DNA of 64,000 nucleotides from Lujinxingia vulgaris. Its GTDB lineage: Bacteria; Myxococcota_A; Bradymonadia; Bradymonadales; Bradymonadaceae. The translations under genes were made by a program, and so were the position numbers. A model generated the notes under the pieces. That model did no database searches. It was not told the origin of the DNA and saw only the letters and a program-made list of their open reading frames with translations. Of the stretch, positions 26,575 through 35,038 are shown piece after piece (positions within the stretch are counted from its first letter, which is position 1; every line of letters begins with the position of its first letter). The stretch is from positions 62,001 through 126,000 of the forward strand of contig NZ_VOSM01000011.1 in assembly GCF_007997015.1 (NCBI RefSeq), written 5' to 3'.

Positions 26575-27411
26575 TCAGATGCTCTGAAAACGATCGAGTT
26601 GAAGGATCTGGCGGGCCTGAGCCGGGGTGGCCAGAGGGCGATTTGCGGCTGCGGCGAGCTCGGCGACGCGCTCGACGAGCTCATAGGAGCCTTTCGCCAG
26701 TACGCCGCGGGAGAGGTAGATGTTGTCTTCGAGGCCCACGCGTACGTGGCCGCCCATGGCGATGGCCAGCTCGGCCAGGGGGAGCTGATGGCGGCCGATG
26801 CCGGCGACCGACCAGGTTGCGTCTTCGGGGAGCATCTCGACGAGAAAGCGCAGGTTTTCCGGGCGCGCGCCCATCGCGCCGGGCACGCCGAGCACGAAGT
26901 CAAAATGCAGGGGGGCGGTAACGACGCCTTCTTTGAGGAGGTTGAGGGCGGTGTCGACCATGCCGGTATCAAAGACCTCGATCTCGGGGACGATGCCCAG
27001 CTCGCGCTGGCGTGCGGCGATCTGGCGGATCATCGGGAGCGAGTTCATGAAGACGTCGTCGCCGAAGTTGACCGTGCCGGTGGTGAGCGTGGCCATGTCG
27101 GGCTTGAGATCGAGGCCTTCGATGCGTTCGTCGACGCTCATCCAGACCGCGCCGCCGGTGGAGAACTGCACCAGGGCGTCGGTGCGCTGGCGCGTCTCGT
27201 TGAGGATCTTCTCAAAGGTGGCGCGATCCTGGGTGGGGGTGCCGTCGTCGAGGCGGCCGTGCACGTGCACCATCGCCGCGCCGGCGTCGCGGCAGCGGGC
27301 GGCCTCCTCGGCGATCTCCACCGGGGTATAAGGCACATGCGGGGTGTGCTCGCGCATCACCTCGGCGCCCACGACGGCGGCGGTGATGATCAGGGGTGTG
27401 GGCTCAGTCAT
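26575..27411 (-). CDS. kce: 3-keto-5-aminohexanoate cleavage enzyme (BKACE family)
   Basis: 278 aa. The family motifs are MVHVHGRLDDGTPTQ (zinc-binding HxH), QFSTGGAVW and the terminal VRVGLEDNIYLSRG (Glu ligand). BKACE enzymes condense a beta-keto acid with acetyl-CoA; in lysine fermentation the substrate is 3-keto-5-aminohexanoate, giving aminobutyryl-CoA and acetoacetate. It lies 32 nt after kal on the same strand, which supports the lysine assignment over other BKACE substrates. Other substrates are still possible. No clear terminator separates it from the HU promoter downstream. Confidence 0.85.
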   Translation of the reverse strand: MTEPTPLIITAAVVGAEVMREHTPHVPYTPVEIAEEAARCRDAGAAMVHVHGRLDDGTPTQDRATFEKILNETRQRTDALVQFSTGGAVWMSVDERIEGLDLKPDMATLTTGTVNFGDDVFMNSLPMIRQIAARQRELGIVPEIEVFDTGMVDTALNLLKEGVVTAPLHFDFVLGVPGAMGARPENLRFLVEMLPEDATWSVAGIGRHQLPLAELAIAMGGHVRVGLEDNIYLSRGVLAKGSYELVERVAELAAAANRPLATPAQARQILQLDRFQSI

Positions 27412-27443
27412 GGTGGGCTCGTCGTTGAGGGGGGGGCAGAGGT

Positions 27444-27836
27444 TCAGCGGCGCTGGCGATCGACGGGGACCACGCAGGTGCCGGAGGCGCGGCAGACGAC
27501 GATGGGCTCGTCGAGCACTTCAGCCTCGGCGGGGTTGTCGGGGTTGCCGGTGAGGCGAATGACCTTGCGGGCCTCAAAGCGCATCTTGCGGCTGGAGTTG
27601 CCCACGTGGGTGATGCTGCCGACTGCTTCGATGTAGTCGCCGGCCTGGACCGGAGCTAAAAACTCCACGGCGTCGTAGGCGCGGAAGAGGCCCTCGTCGC
27701 CGTCGTGGCGGATGAGCAGCTCGGTGGCTACGTCGCCAAAAAGTTTGAGCATCATCGCGCCGTCGACAAGATCGCCGGCGTAGTGAACCTGCTCCATGCC
27801 GATGCGCATGCGGACCATCACCTCGGGGGTGCTCAT
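27444..27836 (-). CDS. kal: 3-aminobutyryl-CoA ammonia-lyase (hotdog fold)
   Basis: 130 aa. [46 protein letters not shown] and [13 protein letters not shown] match Kal of the lysine degradation route. It removes ammonia from 3-aminobutyryl-CoA to give crotonyl-CoA, the step after Kce. The start is ATG 27836, with GGAG 6 nt upstream. It comes first in the kal-kce pair. kamA, kamDE and kdd are not in the window. Confidence 0.85.
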   Translation of the reverse strand: MSTPEVMVRMRIGMEQVHYAGDLVDGAMMLKLFGDVATELLIRHDGDEGLFRAYDAVEFLAPVQAGDYIEAVGSITHVGNSSRKMRFEARKVIRLTGNPDNPAEAEVLDEPIVVCRASGTCVVPVDRQRR

Positions 27837-27943
27837 AGAAGACTCCATCAAGTCAGGGGGGCAGTCAGTCAGCGTGAAATTGCGGCCAAGAAAAGACGCG
27901 GGCGCCGCTCCCGCACAGGGGAGGACGCCCGAATCATGGCCAG

Positions 27944-27966
27944 CGCGCTTGCCGAAGGCAAGCGCG
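27944..27966 (-). other. Perfect 10-bp hairpin with a GAA triloop between the ASH lipoprotein gene and kal
   Basis: The arms CGCGCTTGCC and GGCAAGCGCG are perfect. It lies 11 nt beyond the stop of the lipoprotein gene, but no T-run follows, so it may not be a normal terminator. Confidence 0.55.
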
Positions 27967-27977
27967 TTTGGTCGGTA

Positions 27978-29912
27978 TTAGCGCAGCGCCGTTTGAATGA
28001 ACTCGTCGCGCACAAAGACCGTGGGCGGGTTGCTCCAGAGGATGCCACCGACGTACCAGAACTGCTTGGCCTGGGTCAGGGACTTGTCGCGATACTCGTA
28101 CACAAGCTGCTGGCTGATGTAATAGCGCACGGTGGCCTTGGACTCGCCGTTGCCACGATCGCTGTAGTAGTGCACGCCGACCGAGTAGGCCAGGCCTTCG
28201 CCCGGATCGTTGTGGTTGATGTTCTCGGGAGCGACGCCCCAGAGGTCATCGATGTCGAGCGAAGCGCCGAACGCGCGGGTGTTGTTGTACCAGACAGCCT
28301 GGTTGCCACCCCAGGTGCCGGTGGGGCTGAGGTAGTGCAGGTCGAGGTCGGTGCCAGCGCTACCGCGGCGCGGTTGCGGCACGTTGGGAATCGTCCAGGT
28401 GAGCTGGATGTGGATGTCGTCTTCGGGCACGGCGTTGATGCGCACGATGTCGGACTCACAGGCGGCCATGCCGAGCTCGTCGTAGACCACCAGCTCCACC
28501 TCGTAGGTGCCGGCGATGTCGAGCCAGAGGGTGGGCTGCGCGTTGGCCGAGGAGGGCTGCAGCTGCGAGAGCGAGCCGACCGGGCGCGAGATCACGCTCC
28601 ATTCGTAGGTGACGTTGGTGCCGTCGGGGTCGGAGGAGTCGGAGCCGTTGAGCTGGATGGTCTCCAGGGGGCTTGCGGCGAGCTCTTCCTGGTAGCGGTT
28701 GGAGCCCTGGATGGTGGCGGTGGCCACGGCGATGGGGCAGACCGAGTCGGAGCCCTGACCCATCAGGGGGATCTCCAGCACGGACTTGGCAGGGTCATCC
28801 GAGAGGATGCGCAGCTCGCCCTCGTGGGTGGTGATCTCGTCGGGGGTGTAGGTGAGCACGAAGTTGGCCGACTCACGAGGCAGAAGCGTGATGGGCAGCG
28901 CCGGGAGGCTCTCGGGGCGCAGGCTGAAGGTGCCGCCGCCGTCGTCGTTGAGCGCGATCTCGCTGACGTTGAGCTCGGAGCCCGGGGAGCAGTTGCTGAT
29001 GGTGATGGTGCGGTTGGTGGCGCGATCGAGGGTGGCGATGTTGAAGTCGATGCCGTCCTCATCGGTCACGGCGATGCAGGCCGAGCCGCTGTTGCCGTTG
29101 AGGTTGATGCGGAACTCCTCACGGCTGGGGTCGTTGCTGTAGATGGTGATCTCACCGGTGGTGGGATCGTCGGTGGCCGGGTTGAACCACACGCGCATCT
29201 CAAAGGATTCGTCGGGGGCGAGCTCGGAGGGGAACTCGTTGGTGTCCTGCTCCGGGGGAGGCAGCACGCCGTCGCCGTCGCGCGCGCCGGGGAAGGAGAC
29301 GCGGAACTCGCTGTTGCCGCTCATCACGATGTCTTCGATGAGAAGGGGGGCCTGGCCGATGTTGGCCACCTGGGCCAACTTCCACTGCTCTTCACCGGCG
29401 GGAACGCGGGGGAAGCTGATGGTGGGCGGCGAGAAAATCTCGGGGTTGAGGCCCTGGGTGCTGATGTTGACATCCACGGTGCCCTGGTTGCCCACCGAGG
29501 TGTCGTTGGTGACCAGGCGCAGGATGCCGCCGTAGGCGATCGGCTGCTCGGGGCGGTAGATCAGCTGGAAGTCGTACTCCGAGTTGGGAGGAACTTCGAG
29601 CGTACCCTCCGGCCAGTTGTTGCCGGGGTAGAAGGCGTCAATCGAAGCGCTGCCGTTCTGCAGAATCTCGATGCTGGTGATGCGCAGGGCGCCCTCGCCA
29701 CTGTTGCCGATGATGATCGTCTCGGCGATCTCCTCGCCCAGCGCGATCTGCTGGAAGGAGATGGGGTTGGGGTTCAGCGAGAAAGCTGCCGGTTTGCCGC
29801 TCGAGATGCTGTCATCACCGCAGGCGGAGCTGCCCACGACGAAGAGCAGGGCCAGCGCCAACAGCAGCAAATTCTTACCGTCGCGCAGATAGGATGGGGA
29901 GGGTCGCTTCAT
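27978..29912 (-). CDS. ASH/choice-of-anchor lipoprotein with a YfaP-like C-terminus (paralogue 1)
   Basis: 644 aa. Signal peptide with lipobox SSACGDD. The first half has ASH (SPD-2/hydin-like) repeats: a pattern of IIGNSGEGALRITSIEI, VANIGQAPLLIEDIVM and ITISNCSPGSELNVSEI. A PKD-like segment follows (LNGSDSSDPDGTNVTYEWSV). The C-terminal domain has TDLDLHYLSPTG and YSVGVHYYSD, like the YfaP/DUF2135 family. It is clearly related to the next two genes but more diverged than they are from each other. A promoter (TTGACG-17-TATAGT) lies at 30034-30062. The start MKRPSPSYLR (29912) puts the signal peptide first. Ligand unknown. Confidence 0.85.
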   Translation of the reverse strand: MKRPSPSYLRDGKNLLLLALALLFVVGSSACGDDSISSGKPAAFSLNPNPISFQQIALGEEIAETIIIGNSGEGALRITSIEILQNGSASIDAFYPGNNWPEGTLEVPPNSEYDFQLIYRPEQPIAYGGILRLVTNDTSVGNQGTVDVNISTQGLNPEIFSPPTISFPRVPAGEEQWKLAQVANIGQAPLLIEDIVMSGNSEFRVSFPGARDGDGVLPPPEQDTNEFPSELAPDESFEMRVWFNPATDDPTTGEITIYSNDPSREEFRINLNGNSGSACIAVTDEDGIDFNIATLDRATNRTITISNCSPGSELNVSEIALNDDGGGTFSLRPESLPALPITLLPRESANFVLTYTPDEITTHEGELRILSDDPAKSVLEIPLMGQGSDSVCPIAVATATIQGSNRYQEELAASPLETIQLNGSDSSDPDGTNVTYEWSVISRPVGSLSQLQPSSANAQPTLWLDIAGTYEVELVVYDELGMAACESDIVRINAVPEDDIHIQLTWTIPNVPQPRRGSAGTDLDLHYLSPTGTWGGNQAVWYNNTRAFGASLDIDDLWGVAPENINHNDPGEGLAYSVGVHYYSDRGNGESKATVRYYISQQLVYEYRDKSLTQAKQFWYVGGILWSNPPTVFVRDEFIQTALR

Positions 29913-30033
29913 TGTGGTCGTCCTTCGTTCGTATTGATGCGGCGTTATCGCCGGCACACATAAGCCAGGCCGTCATCGGATGAGGAGGAGGCCGGAGCAC
30001 ATCGCAGCCATGCAAACCTGAGTCAGGGGCGAA

Positions 30034-30062
30034 ACTATAGGCAGAGCTTGAGCTTGCGTCAA
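30034..30062 (-). promoter_or_regulatory. Promoter of ASH lipoprotein 1
   Basis: TTGACG, 17-nt spacer, TATAGT on the minus strand, about 115 nt before the start codon. The same hexamers and spacing recur before paralogue 2. Confidence 0.75.
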
Positions 30063-30140
30063 TCTTATGGGGAATGAATTCGGATTCATTCGGGGTGAGG
30101 ATCGCCCCGGTTGTGGTGATTTTCGGAAGGGAGAGCGCAT

Positions 30141-30173
30141 AAAAAGGCCGAAGTCAATGACTTCGGCCTTTTC
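30141..30173 (-). terminator. Rho-independent terminator of ASH lipoprotein 2
   Basis: Hairpin AAGGCCGAAGTCA / TGACTTCGGCCTT with flanking A and T runs. It is nearly the same stem as at 32451-32485, after paralogue 3. Confidence 0.85.
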
Positions 30174-30216
30174 TCAGTAAAATGGGTCGTACCCGTTTAG
30201 ATGGGCTGACCGGGCG

Positions 30217-32154
30217 TTAGAGCGAGGGGAACCCATTACCCAGGTCATCGACGGCGGTGATGACACCATCGGGGATGCTGAGATCGGCCACGTACCAGAA
30301 CTCGCGCTGATTACTCATACGACGCTCAAAGGTCTGAGCGAGGGTTCCGCCCAGGTAGACGTTAATAAGGGCGTCGGTGGGGTTATCACCGGCAGAGGTG
30401 CCCGGGTAATAGTAGACGCCCACCGCGTAGTCACCCGGAGCGGCCTCATCGTGGTTGACGTTTTCGGGGCCGCCGCAGCAGGTGTCGTCGCGGTCAAGGC
30501 TGGTTTCGCTTCCGTCGCCCCAGGTGGGGTTGCGGTTGGAGAAATAGATATCCCAGCTGGTGTTCCAGCTGTCGGCGTTCTCCACGTTGAGGTAGTGGAG
30601 GTCGAGGTCGGTGCGGGCGCCGGTAGGCATCTCCCAGGCAAGCTCCACCCAGATGTCGCCACCGGGGACCACATCAATGAAGAGCGCGGAGGGCTCACAC
30701 GAGGTGAGACCTGCGCCGTCGTAGACGGTGAGCTCCACCACGTAGCGGCCCGCGTAAGGGAGCCAGAGGGTGGGGGATTCGGAGGTGATGGAGGGCGAGA
30801 TCTGGGTCTGGGCGCTGAGCGGCTTGTCGCGCAGCGACCACTCGTAGGTGACCTGGGTGCCGTCGGGATCGTCGGAGAGGCTGCCATCGAGTTCGATGGT
30901 GGCAAGCGGGCTTGCGACGATGCCTTCGGAGGCGTCGAACCAGCGGCTGGTGCCCTGGACGCGGGCGCGAGCGCGGGCGTTGGGGCAGGTCAGGAGCGAG
31001 CCCTGGCCGACGACGTCGACGTAGGTGTTCTGGCGAGCGGCGTCGTTGCTGGTGATTTTGAGGACGCCCTCATTGAGGACTTCTTCCAGCGGGGCGTAGG
31101 TGAGTACGAAGTTGACGCTCTGGCGGGGGCCGATGTTGGCGACGCCACCGGTGGAGAGGTTGCCGGGGAGGCTGGATTCGGCGACTTCGAAGACGCCGGC
31201 GTCATCTTCAAACTCGACGCCGCCGATGATCAGCTCGGCGATGGCGCTGCAGTTGGTGACGGTGACGGTGCGGCGCGCGACGTTGTCGATGGAGGCCTGG
31301 CCGAAGTTGATCTCCTCGTCGACTTCCAGGCAGGGGGCGTCGCTGTTGGCGGAGATCAGCACCTTGGTGCGGGGGGATTCCGCGTCGTTGCTCTCGATGG
31401 TGATCTCGGCGGTGCGAAACTCCGAGCTGGTCGGCAAAAAGATCACGCGAACCATCACCGACTCACCAGGCAAGATAACCTCGGGGGCCACGGTGGTGTC
31501 GTTGGCGCGGTCAGGGAACTGACCCTCGGGCTCCTCACCGGTGGGCTGGGGGAAGGTCATGGAGAAGTCGGAGTGGCCGTCGAGTTCAATGGAGTCGATC
31601 TCGAGGGGGGCGTAGCCGATGTTGGTGATCTCGGTGACGCGCCAGTCTTCGCTTCCTTCGGGGGTGCGGGCGAAGGTGACGATCTCGGGGGTGAAGATCT
31701 GCGGGGTGGGAGCGTCGGCGTTGAGCGCCACTTCGAAGGATTCGTTGCCGGGATCGTTGGTGCTCATGATGAGCACGCCGCTGGATGCCTCAATGGCCGT
31801 GGGGGCGTACTCGACATAGATCTCGGCGAGCTCGTTGGGCGCCAGGCTCAACGAGGAGGGGCTGTCTTCGGCCAGGCTAAAGGCCGAGGCGTTCTCGCCC
31901 TGGATGCGGAAGTCGTCGACGGTGAGGGTGGCCTCGCCGGTGTTCTCGATGACGATGAGCTCGGCGATGGAGTCGCCGATGGCCACCTGCTCAAAGTTGA
32001 GCTGGGAGGGGGTCACGCTGATGGTGGCCGAGTCGGTGCCGGTGATGTTGCCGTCGTCCTGGTCATCGTTGCAGGCAAAGAGCGCGAGGGAGAGAACGAC
32101 ACTTAAGAGCAGCGTCAGGCCGGAGGAGCGCGGGAAGCGAGGAATGGGGATCAT
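30217..32154 (-). CDS. ASH/choice-of-anchor lipoprotein with a YfaP-like C-terminus (paralogue 2)
   Basis: 645 aa. The signal peptide ends LALFACNDD (lipobox LFAC; Cys then Asn-Asp-Asp). ASH-type repeats fill the first 370 residues (LIVIENTGEATLTVDDF, TEITNIGYAPLEIDSIEL, VTNCSAIAELIIGGVEF). A PKD-like region (LDGSLSDDPDGTQVTYEWSL) and a YfaP-like end (TDLDLHYLNVENADSW) follow. It is very close to paralogue 3: both are 645 aa and long stretches are identical, with most change near the ends. That indicates a recent tandem duplication. It has its own promoter (32335) and terminator (30141). The start MIPIPRF (32154) was chosen for the signal peptide. Confidence 0.87.
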   Translation of the reverse strand: MIPIPRFPRSSGLTLLLSVVLSLALFACNDDQDDGNITGTDSATISVTPSQLNFEQVAIGDSIAELIVIENTGEATLTVDDFRIQGENASAFSLAEDSPSSLSLAPNELAEIYVEYAPTAIEASSGVLIMSTNDPGNESFEVALNADAPTPQIFTPEIVTFARTPEGSEDWRVTEITNIGYAPLEIDSIELDGHSDFSMTFPQPTGEEPEGQFPDRANDTTVAPEVILPGESVMVRVIFLPTSSEFRTAEITIESNDAESPRTKVLISANSDAPCLEVDEEINFGQASIDNVARRTVTVTNCSAIAELIIGGVEFEDDAGVFEVAESSLPGNLSTGGVANIGPRQSVNFVLTYAPLEEVLNEGVLKITSNDAARQNTYVDVVGQGSLLTCPNARARARVQGTSRWFDASEGIVASPLATIELDGSLSDDPDGTQVTYEWSLRDKPLSAQTQISPSITSESPTLWLPYAGRYVVELTVYDGAGLTSCEPSALFIDVVPGGDIWVELAWEMPTGARTDLDLHYLNVENADSWNTSWDIYFSNRNPTWGDGSETSLDRDDTCCGGPENVNHDEAAPGDYAVGVYYYPGTSAGDNPTDALINVYLGGTLAQTFERRMSNQREFWYVADLSIPDGVITAVDDLGNGFPSL

Positions 32155-32334
32155 GGATGTATCCGTCGGCAGAGTTAGATCAGTCAGTCTTCTGAGTAGA
32201 GGCACGCGATGGATCTTTAGGGCTGACATGCGCTCGAAATCCCTGGCCTGATCGGGCGATTCGGATCGTGAACATGCTCGCCCATACGAGGGACCGGGGA
32301 GCCGAAGCCAAAAGGCTTGAGTCAGGGGGAGAAA

Positions 32335-32363
32335 ACTATAGGGATCGCGCGGTTGTGCGTCAA
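32335..32363 (-). promoter_or_regulatory. Promoter of ASH lipoprotein 2
   Basis: TTGACG, 17-nt spacer, TATAGT on the minus strand. The hexamers and spacing match those of the promoter at 30034, while the spacer sequence differs. Confidence 0.75.
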
Positions 32364-32450
32364 TCTTCGCGCTGAATCGTCATTCAGTCATGTGTGAAGC
32401 GCCGAGAAGTGTGGGGTCGATGTTGGGTTTTCACGGTCTGAAATCGCCTA

Positions 32451-32485
32451 AAAAAGAAGGCCGAAGTCGGTGACTTCGGCCTTCT
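32451..32485 (-). terminator. Rho-independent terminator of ASH lipoprotein 3
   Basis: Hairpin GAAGGCCGAAGTC / GACTTCGGCCTTC, with a T-run on the minus strand side. It lies about 45 nt after the stop codon. Confidence 0.85.
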
Positions 32486-32529
32486 CTGCGTTTCCGATGT
32501 AGCTCCCCCCGGAAAGGGAGAGAGGGCGT

Positions 32530-34467
32530 TTAGAGCGAGGGATACCCGTCGGGGAAGAGCTCGTCGTGGACGGTGACGCTGAACTCGGGAAGACCGATGT
32601 CGGCGACGTACCAGAACTCGGGGCTGGCGTTCATGCGCCGCGTCAGCGTCTGAGCGAGGCTGCCACCCAGGTAGATGTTGACGGTGACGTCGGTGCCGCC
32701 TCCGCCGCCGCTGTAGAAGTAGACGCCGACGGCGTAGTCGCCGGCGACGGCTTCGTTGTGGTTGACGTTCTCGGGGCCACCACAGCAGAGGTCATCGCGG
32801 TCCAGGCTGGTCTCGCTGCCGTCGTTCCAGGTGGGGTTGCGGTTGGCGAAGTAGACATCCCAGGGGCGGGCGTTCCAACGATCGGCGTTTTCCAGGTTGA
32901 GGTAGTGGAGATCCATGTCGGTGCGAGCGCCCGAGGCGGTATCCCAGGCAAGCTCGACCCAGATGTCGCCACCGGGGACCACATCGATGAAGAGCTCGGC
33001 GGGCTCACACGAGGTGAGACCGGCGCCGTCGTAGACGGTGAGCTCCACCACGTAGCGGCCCGCGTAAGGGAGCCAGAGGGTGGGGGTCTCGGAGGTGATG
33101 GAGGGTGAGATCTGGGTCTGGGCGCTGAGCGGCTTGTCGCGCAACGACCACTCGTAGGTGACCTGGGTGCCGTCGGGATCGTCGGAGATGCTGCCGTCGA
33201 GCTCGATGGTGGCAAGCGGGCTTGCGACGATGCCTTCAGAAGCGTCGAACCAGCGGCTGGTGCCCTGGACGCGGGCGCGAGCGCGGGCGTTGGGACAGGT
33301 CAGGAGCGAGCCCTGGCCGACGACGTCGACGTAGGTGTACTGGCGAGCGGCGTCGTTGCTGGTGATCTTGAGGACGCCCTCGTTGAGGACTTCTTCCAGC
33401 GGGGCGTAGGTGAGCACGAAGTTGGCGCTCTGGCGGGGGCCGATGTTGGCGACGCCGCCGGTAGGGAGGTTGCCGGGGAGGCTGGATTCGGCGACTTCGA
33501 AGACGCCGGCGTCATCTTCAAACTCGACGCCGCCGATGACCAGCTCGGCGATCGCGCTGCAGTTGGTGACGGTGATGGTGCGGCGCGCGACGTTGTCGAT
33601 GGAGGCCTGACCGAAGTTGATTTCTTCGTCGACTTCCAGGCAGGGGGCGTCGCTGTTGGCGGAGATCAGCACCTTGGTGCGGGGGGATTCCGCGTCGTTG
33701 CTCTCAATGGTGATCTCGGCGGTGCGGAAGTCCGAGCTGGTGGGAAGGAAGATCACGCGGACCATGACCGACTCACCGGGCAAGATGACCTCGGGGGCCA
33801 CGGTGGTGTCGTTGGCGCGGTCGGGGAACTGGCCTTCTTCCTCTTCGCCGGTGGGCTGGGGGAAGGTCATGGAGAAGTCGGAGTGGCCGTCGAGCTCGAT
33901 GGAGTCGATCTCAAGGGGGGCGTAGCCGATGTTGGTGATCTCGGTGACGCGCCATTCCTCGCTTCCCTCGGGGGTGCGGGCGAAGGTGACGATCTCGGGG
34001 GTGAAGATCTGGGGGGAGGGCGCGTCGGCGCGCAGCTCCACGTTGAAGGATTCCCGAGACGGATCGTTGGAGCGCATGTTGAGCGTGCCGCTGGAGGCCG
34101 CGATGGCCGTGGGGGCGTACTCGACATAGATCTCGGCGAGCTCGTTGGGCGCCAGGCTCAACGAGGAGGGGGTGCCTTCGGCCAGGCTAAAGGCCGAGGC
34201 GCTCTCGCCCTGGATCTGGAAGTTGCTGACATTGAGGGTGGCCTCACCGGTGTTCTCGATGACGATGAGCTCGGCGATGGAGTCGCCAATGGCCACCTGC
34301 TCGAAGTTGAGCTGGGTGGGGTTGACGGTGAGGGTGGCCGAGTCGGTGCCGGTGATGTTGCCGTCGCCCTCGTCGTCGCCACAGGCGAAGAGCGCGAGGG
34401 AGAGGAAGACACTTAAAAGCAGCGTCAGGCCGGAGGGGCGGCGGGCGAAGAGGGATGGCTGGATCAT
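32530..34467 (-). CDS. ASH/choice-of-anchor lipoprotein with a YfaP-like C-terminus (paralogue 3)
   Basis: 645 aa. Lipobox LFACGDD (Cys, Gly, Asp, Asp). It has the same domain order as paralogue 2: ASH-type repeats, a PKD-like segment (LDGSISDDPDGTQVTYEWSL) and a YfaP-like end (TDMDLHYLNLENADRW). The two share long identical stretches and differ mostly at the C-terminal tail (RRMNASPEFWYVADIGL here, RRMSNQREFWYVADLSI there). The promoter at 34581 keeps the TTGACG box but has a different -10 (TACCCT). The start is MIQPSLF (34467). It is probably an outer-membrane, surface or periplasmic protein. Confidence 0.87.
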   Translation of the reverse strand: MIQPSLFARRPSGLTLLLSVFLSLALFACGDDEGDGNITGTDSATLTVNPTQLNFEQVAIGDSIAELIVIENTGEATLNVSNFQIQGESASAFSLAEGTPSSLSLAPNELAEIYVEYAPTAIAASSGTLNMRSNDPSRESFNVELRADAPSPQIFTPEIVTFARTPEGSEEWRVTEITNIGYAPLEIDSIELDGHSDFSMTFPQPTGEEEEGQFPDRANDTTVAPEVILPGESVMVRVIFLPTSSDFRTAEITIESNDAESPRTKVLISANSDAPCLEVDEEINFGQASIDNVARRTITVTNCSAIAELVIGGVEFEDDAGVFEVAESSLPGNLPTGGVANIGPRQSANFVLTYAPLEEVLNEGVLKITSNDAARQYTYVDVVGQGSLLTCPNARARARVQGTSRWFDASEGIVASPLATIELDGSISDDPDGTQVTYEWSLRDKPLSAQTQISPSITSETPTLWLPYAGRYVVELTVYDGAGLTSCEPAELFIDVVPGGDIWVELAWDTASGARTDMDLHYLNLENADRWNARPWDVYFANRNPTWNDGSETSLDRDDLCCGGPENVNHNEAVAGDYAVGVYFYSGGGGGTDVTVNIYLGGSLAQTLTRRMNASPEFWYVADIGLPEFSVTVHDELFPDGYPSL

Positions 34468-35038
34468 GAATCTATCCGTCGGCAAGCGTGGGTCAGTGAG
34501 CGTGAACACCGGTTGGCGAGGAGTGAAGCTCGAATCGACCCTTTCGCCGGGGCGATCCGAAAACTGCTCGCAACTGCGTAAGGGTAGCGAAGTGTAGGAG
34601 GGGCGTCAAAAGGTTGAGAGGCAAAGGGTATCCGCGTCGGGAGGACGCTTGTTTGGGAACGCGCTGCGTTGTGCGAAGGTGGTTGCGACGCCCGCGTGAC
34701 GCGGAAGGTCAGCGAGATCAATGGTGATGAAGTCGTTTATTTATGCGGCTGATCGCGATGTGGTGGGAACGCAAGAGGTGCGCGTCCGGCTGCCAGAGGA
34801 TGCGTTTATGGAGATGCGAGACGAGGGCGAATGTGGCCAGGGGCGGCGAGCGCGCGTGTGTAATGAGATGTTAAAGTGGGGGCGCGTCTGATCGCACTGA
34901 GTTGGCGATCCGAATGAAGATCGGATTGAATAAAGAAAATTCGGGCGTCGTCGATAAGGGTGTCGACGATGTAAACCGAGACCCCGAGCGAGCTTTCTGG
35001 CCAGCCGGCCACACGCCATAACGATGAGGAGAGAGAAG
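34468..35038. other. Divergent intergenic region (571 bp)
   Basis: Holds the minus-strand promoter at 34581-34609. A short inverted repeat, TCGTCGA / TCGACGA with an 8-nt spacer, lies at 34948-34969 upstream of the Cys-repeat lipoprotein. The region 34700-34930 is less G+C-rich than its surroundings and shows no convincing gene. Confidence 0.45.
34581..34609 (-). promoter_or_regulatory. Promoter of ASH lipoprotein 3
   Basis: TTGACG, 17-nt spacer, TACCCT on the minus strand, about 115 nt before the start. The -35 is the same as in the other two; the -10 is weaker. Confidence 0.6.

Larger units (their letters stand above)
29913..30216. other. Intergenic between paralogues 1 and 2
   Basis: Holds only the promoter of paralogue 1 (30034-30062) and the terminator of paralogue 2 (30141-30173). 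No gene is seen. Confidence 0.6.
32155..32529. other. Intergenic between paralogues 2 and 3
   Basis: Holds the promoter of paralogue 2 (32335-32363) and the terminator of paralogue 3 (32451-32485). Nothing else is recognised. Confidence 0.6.
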
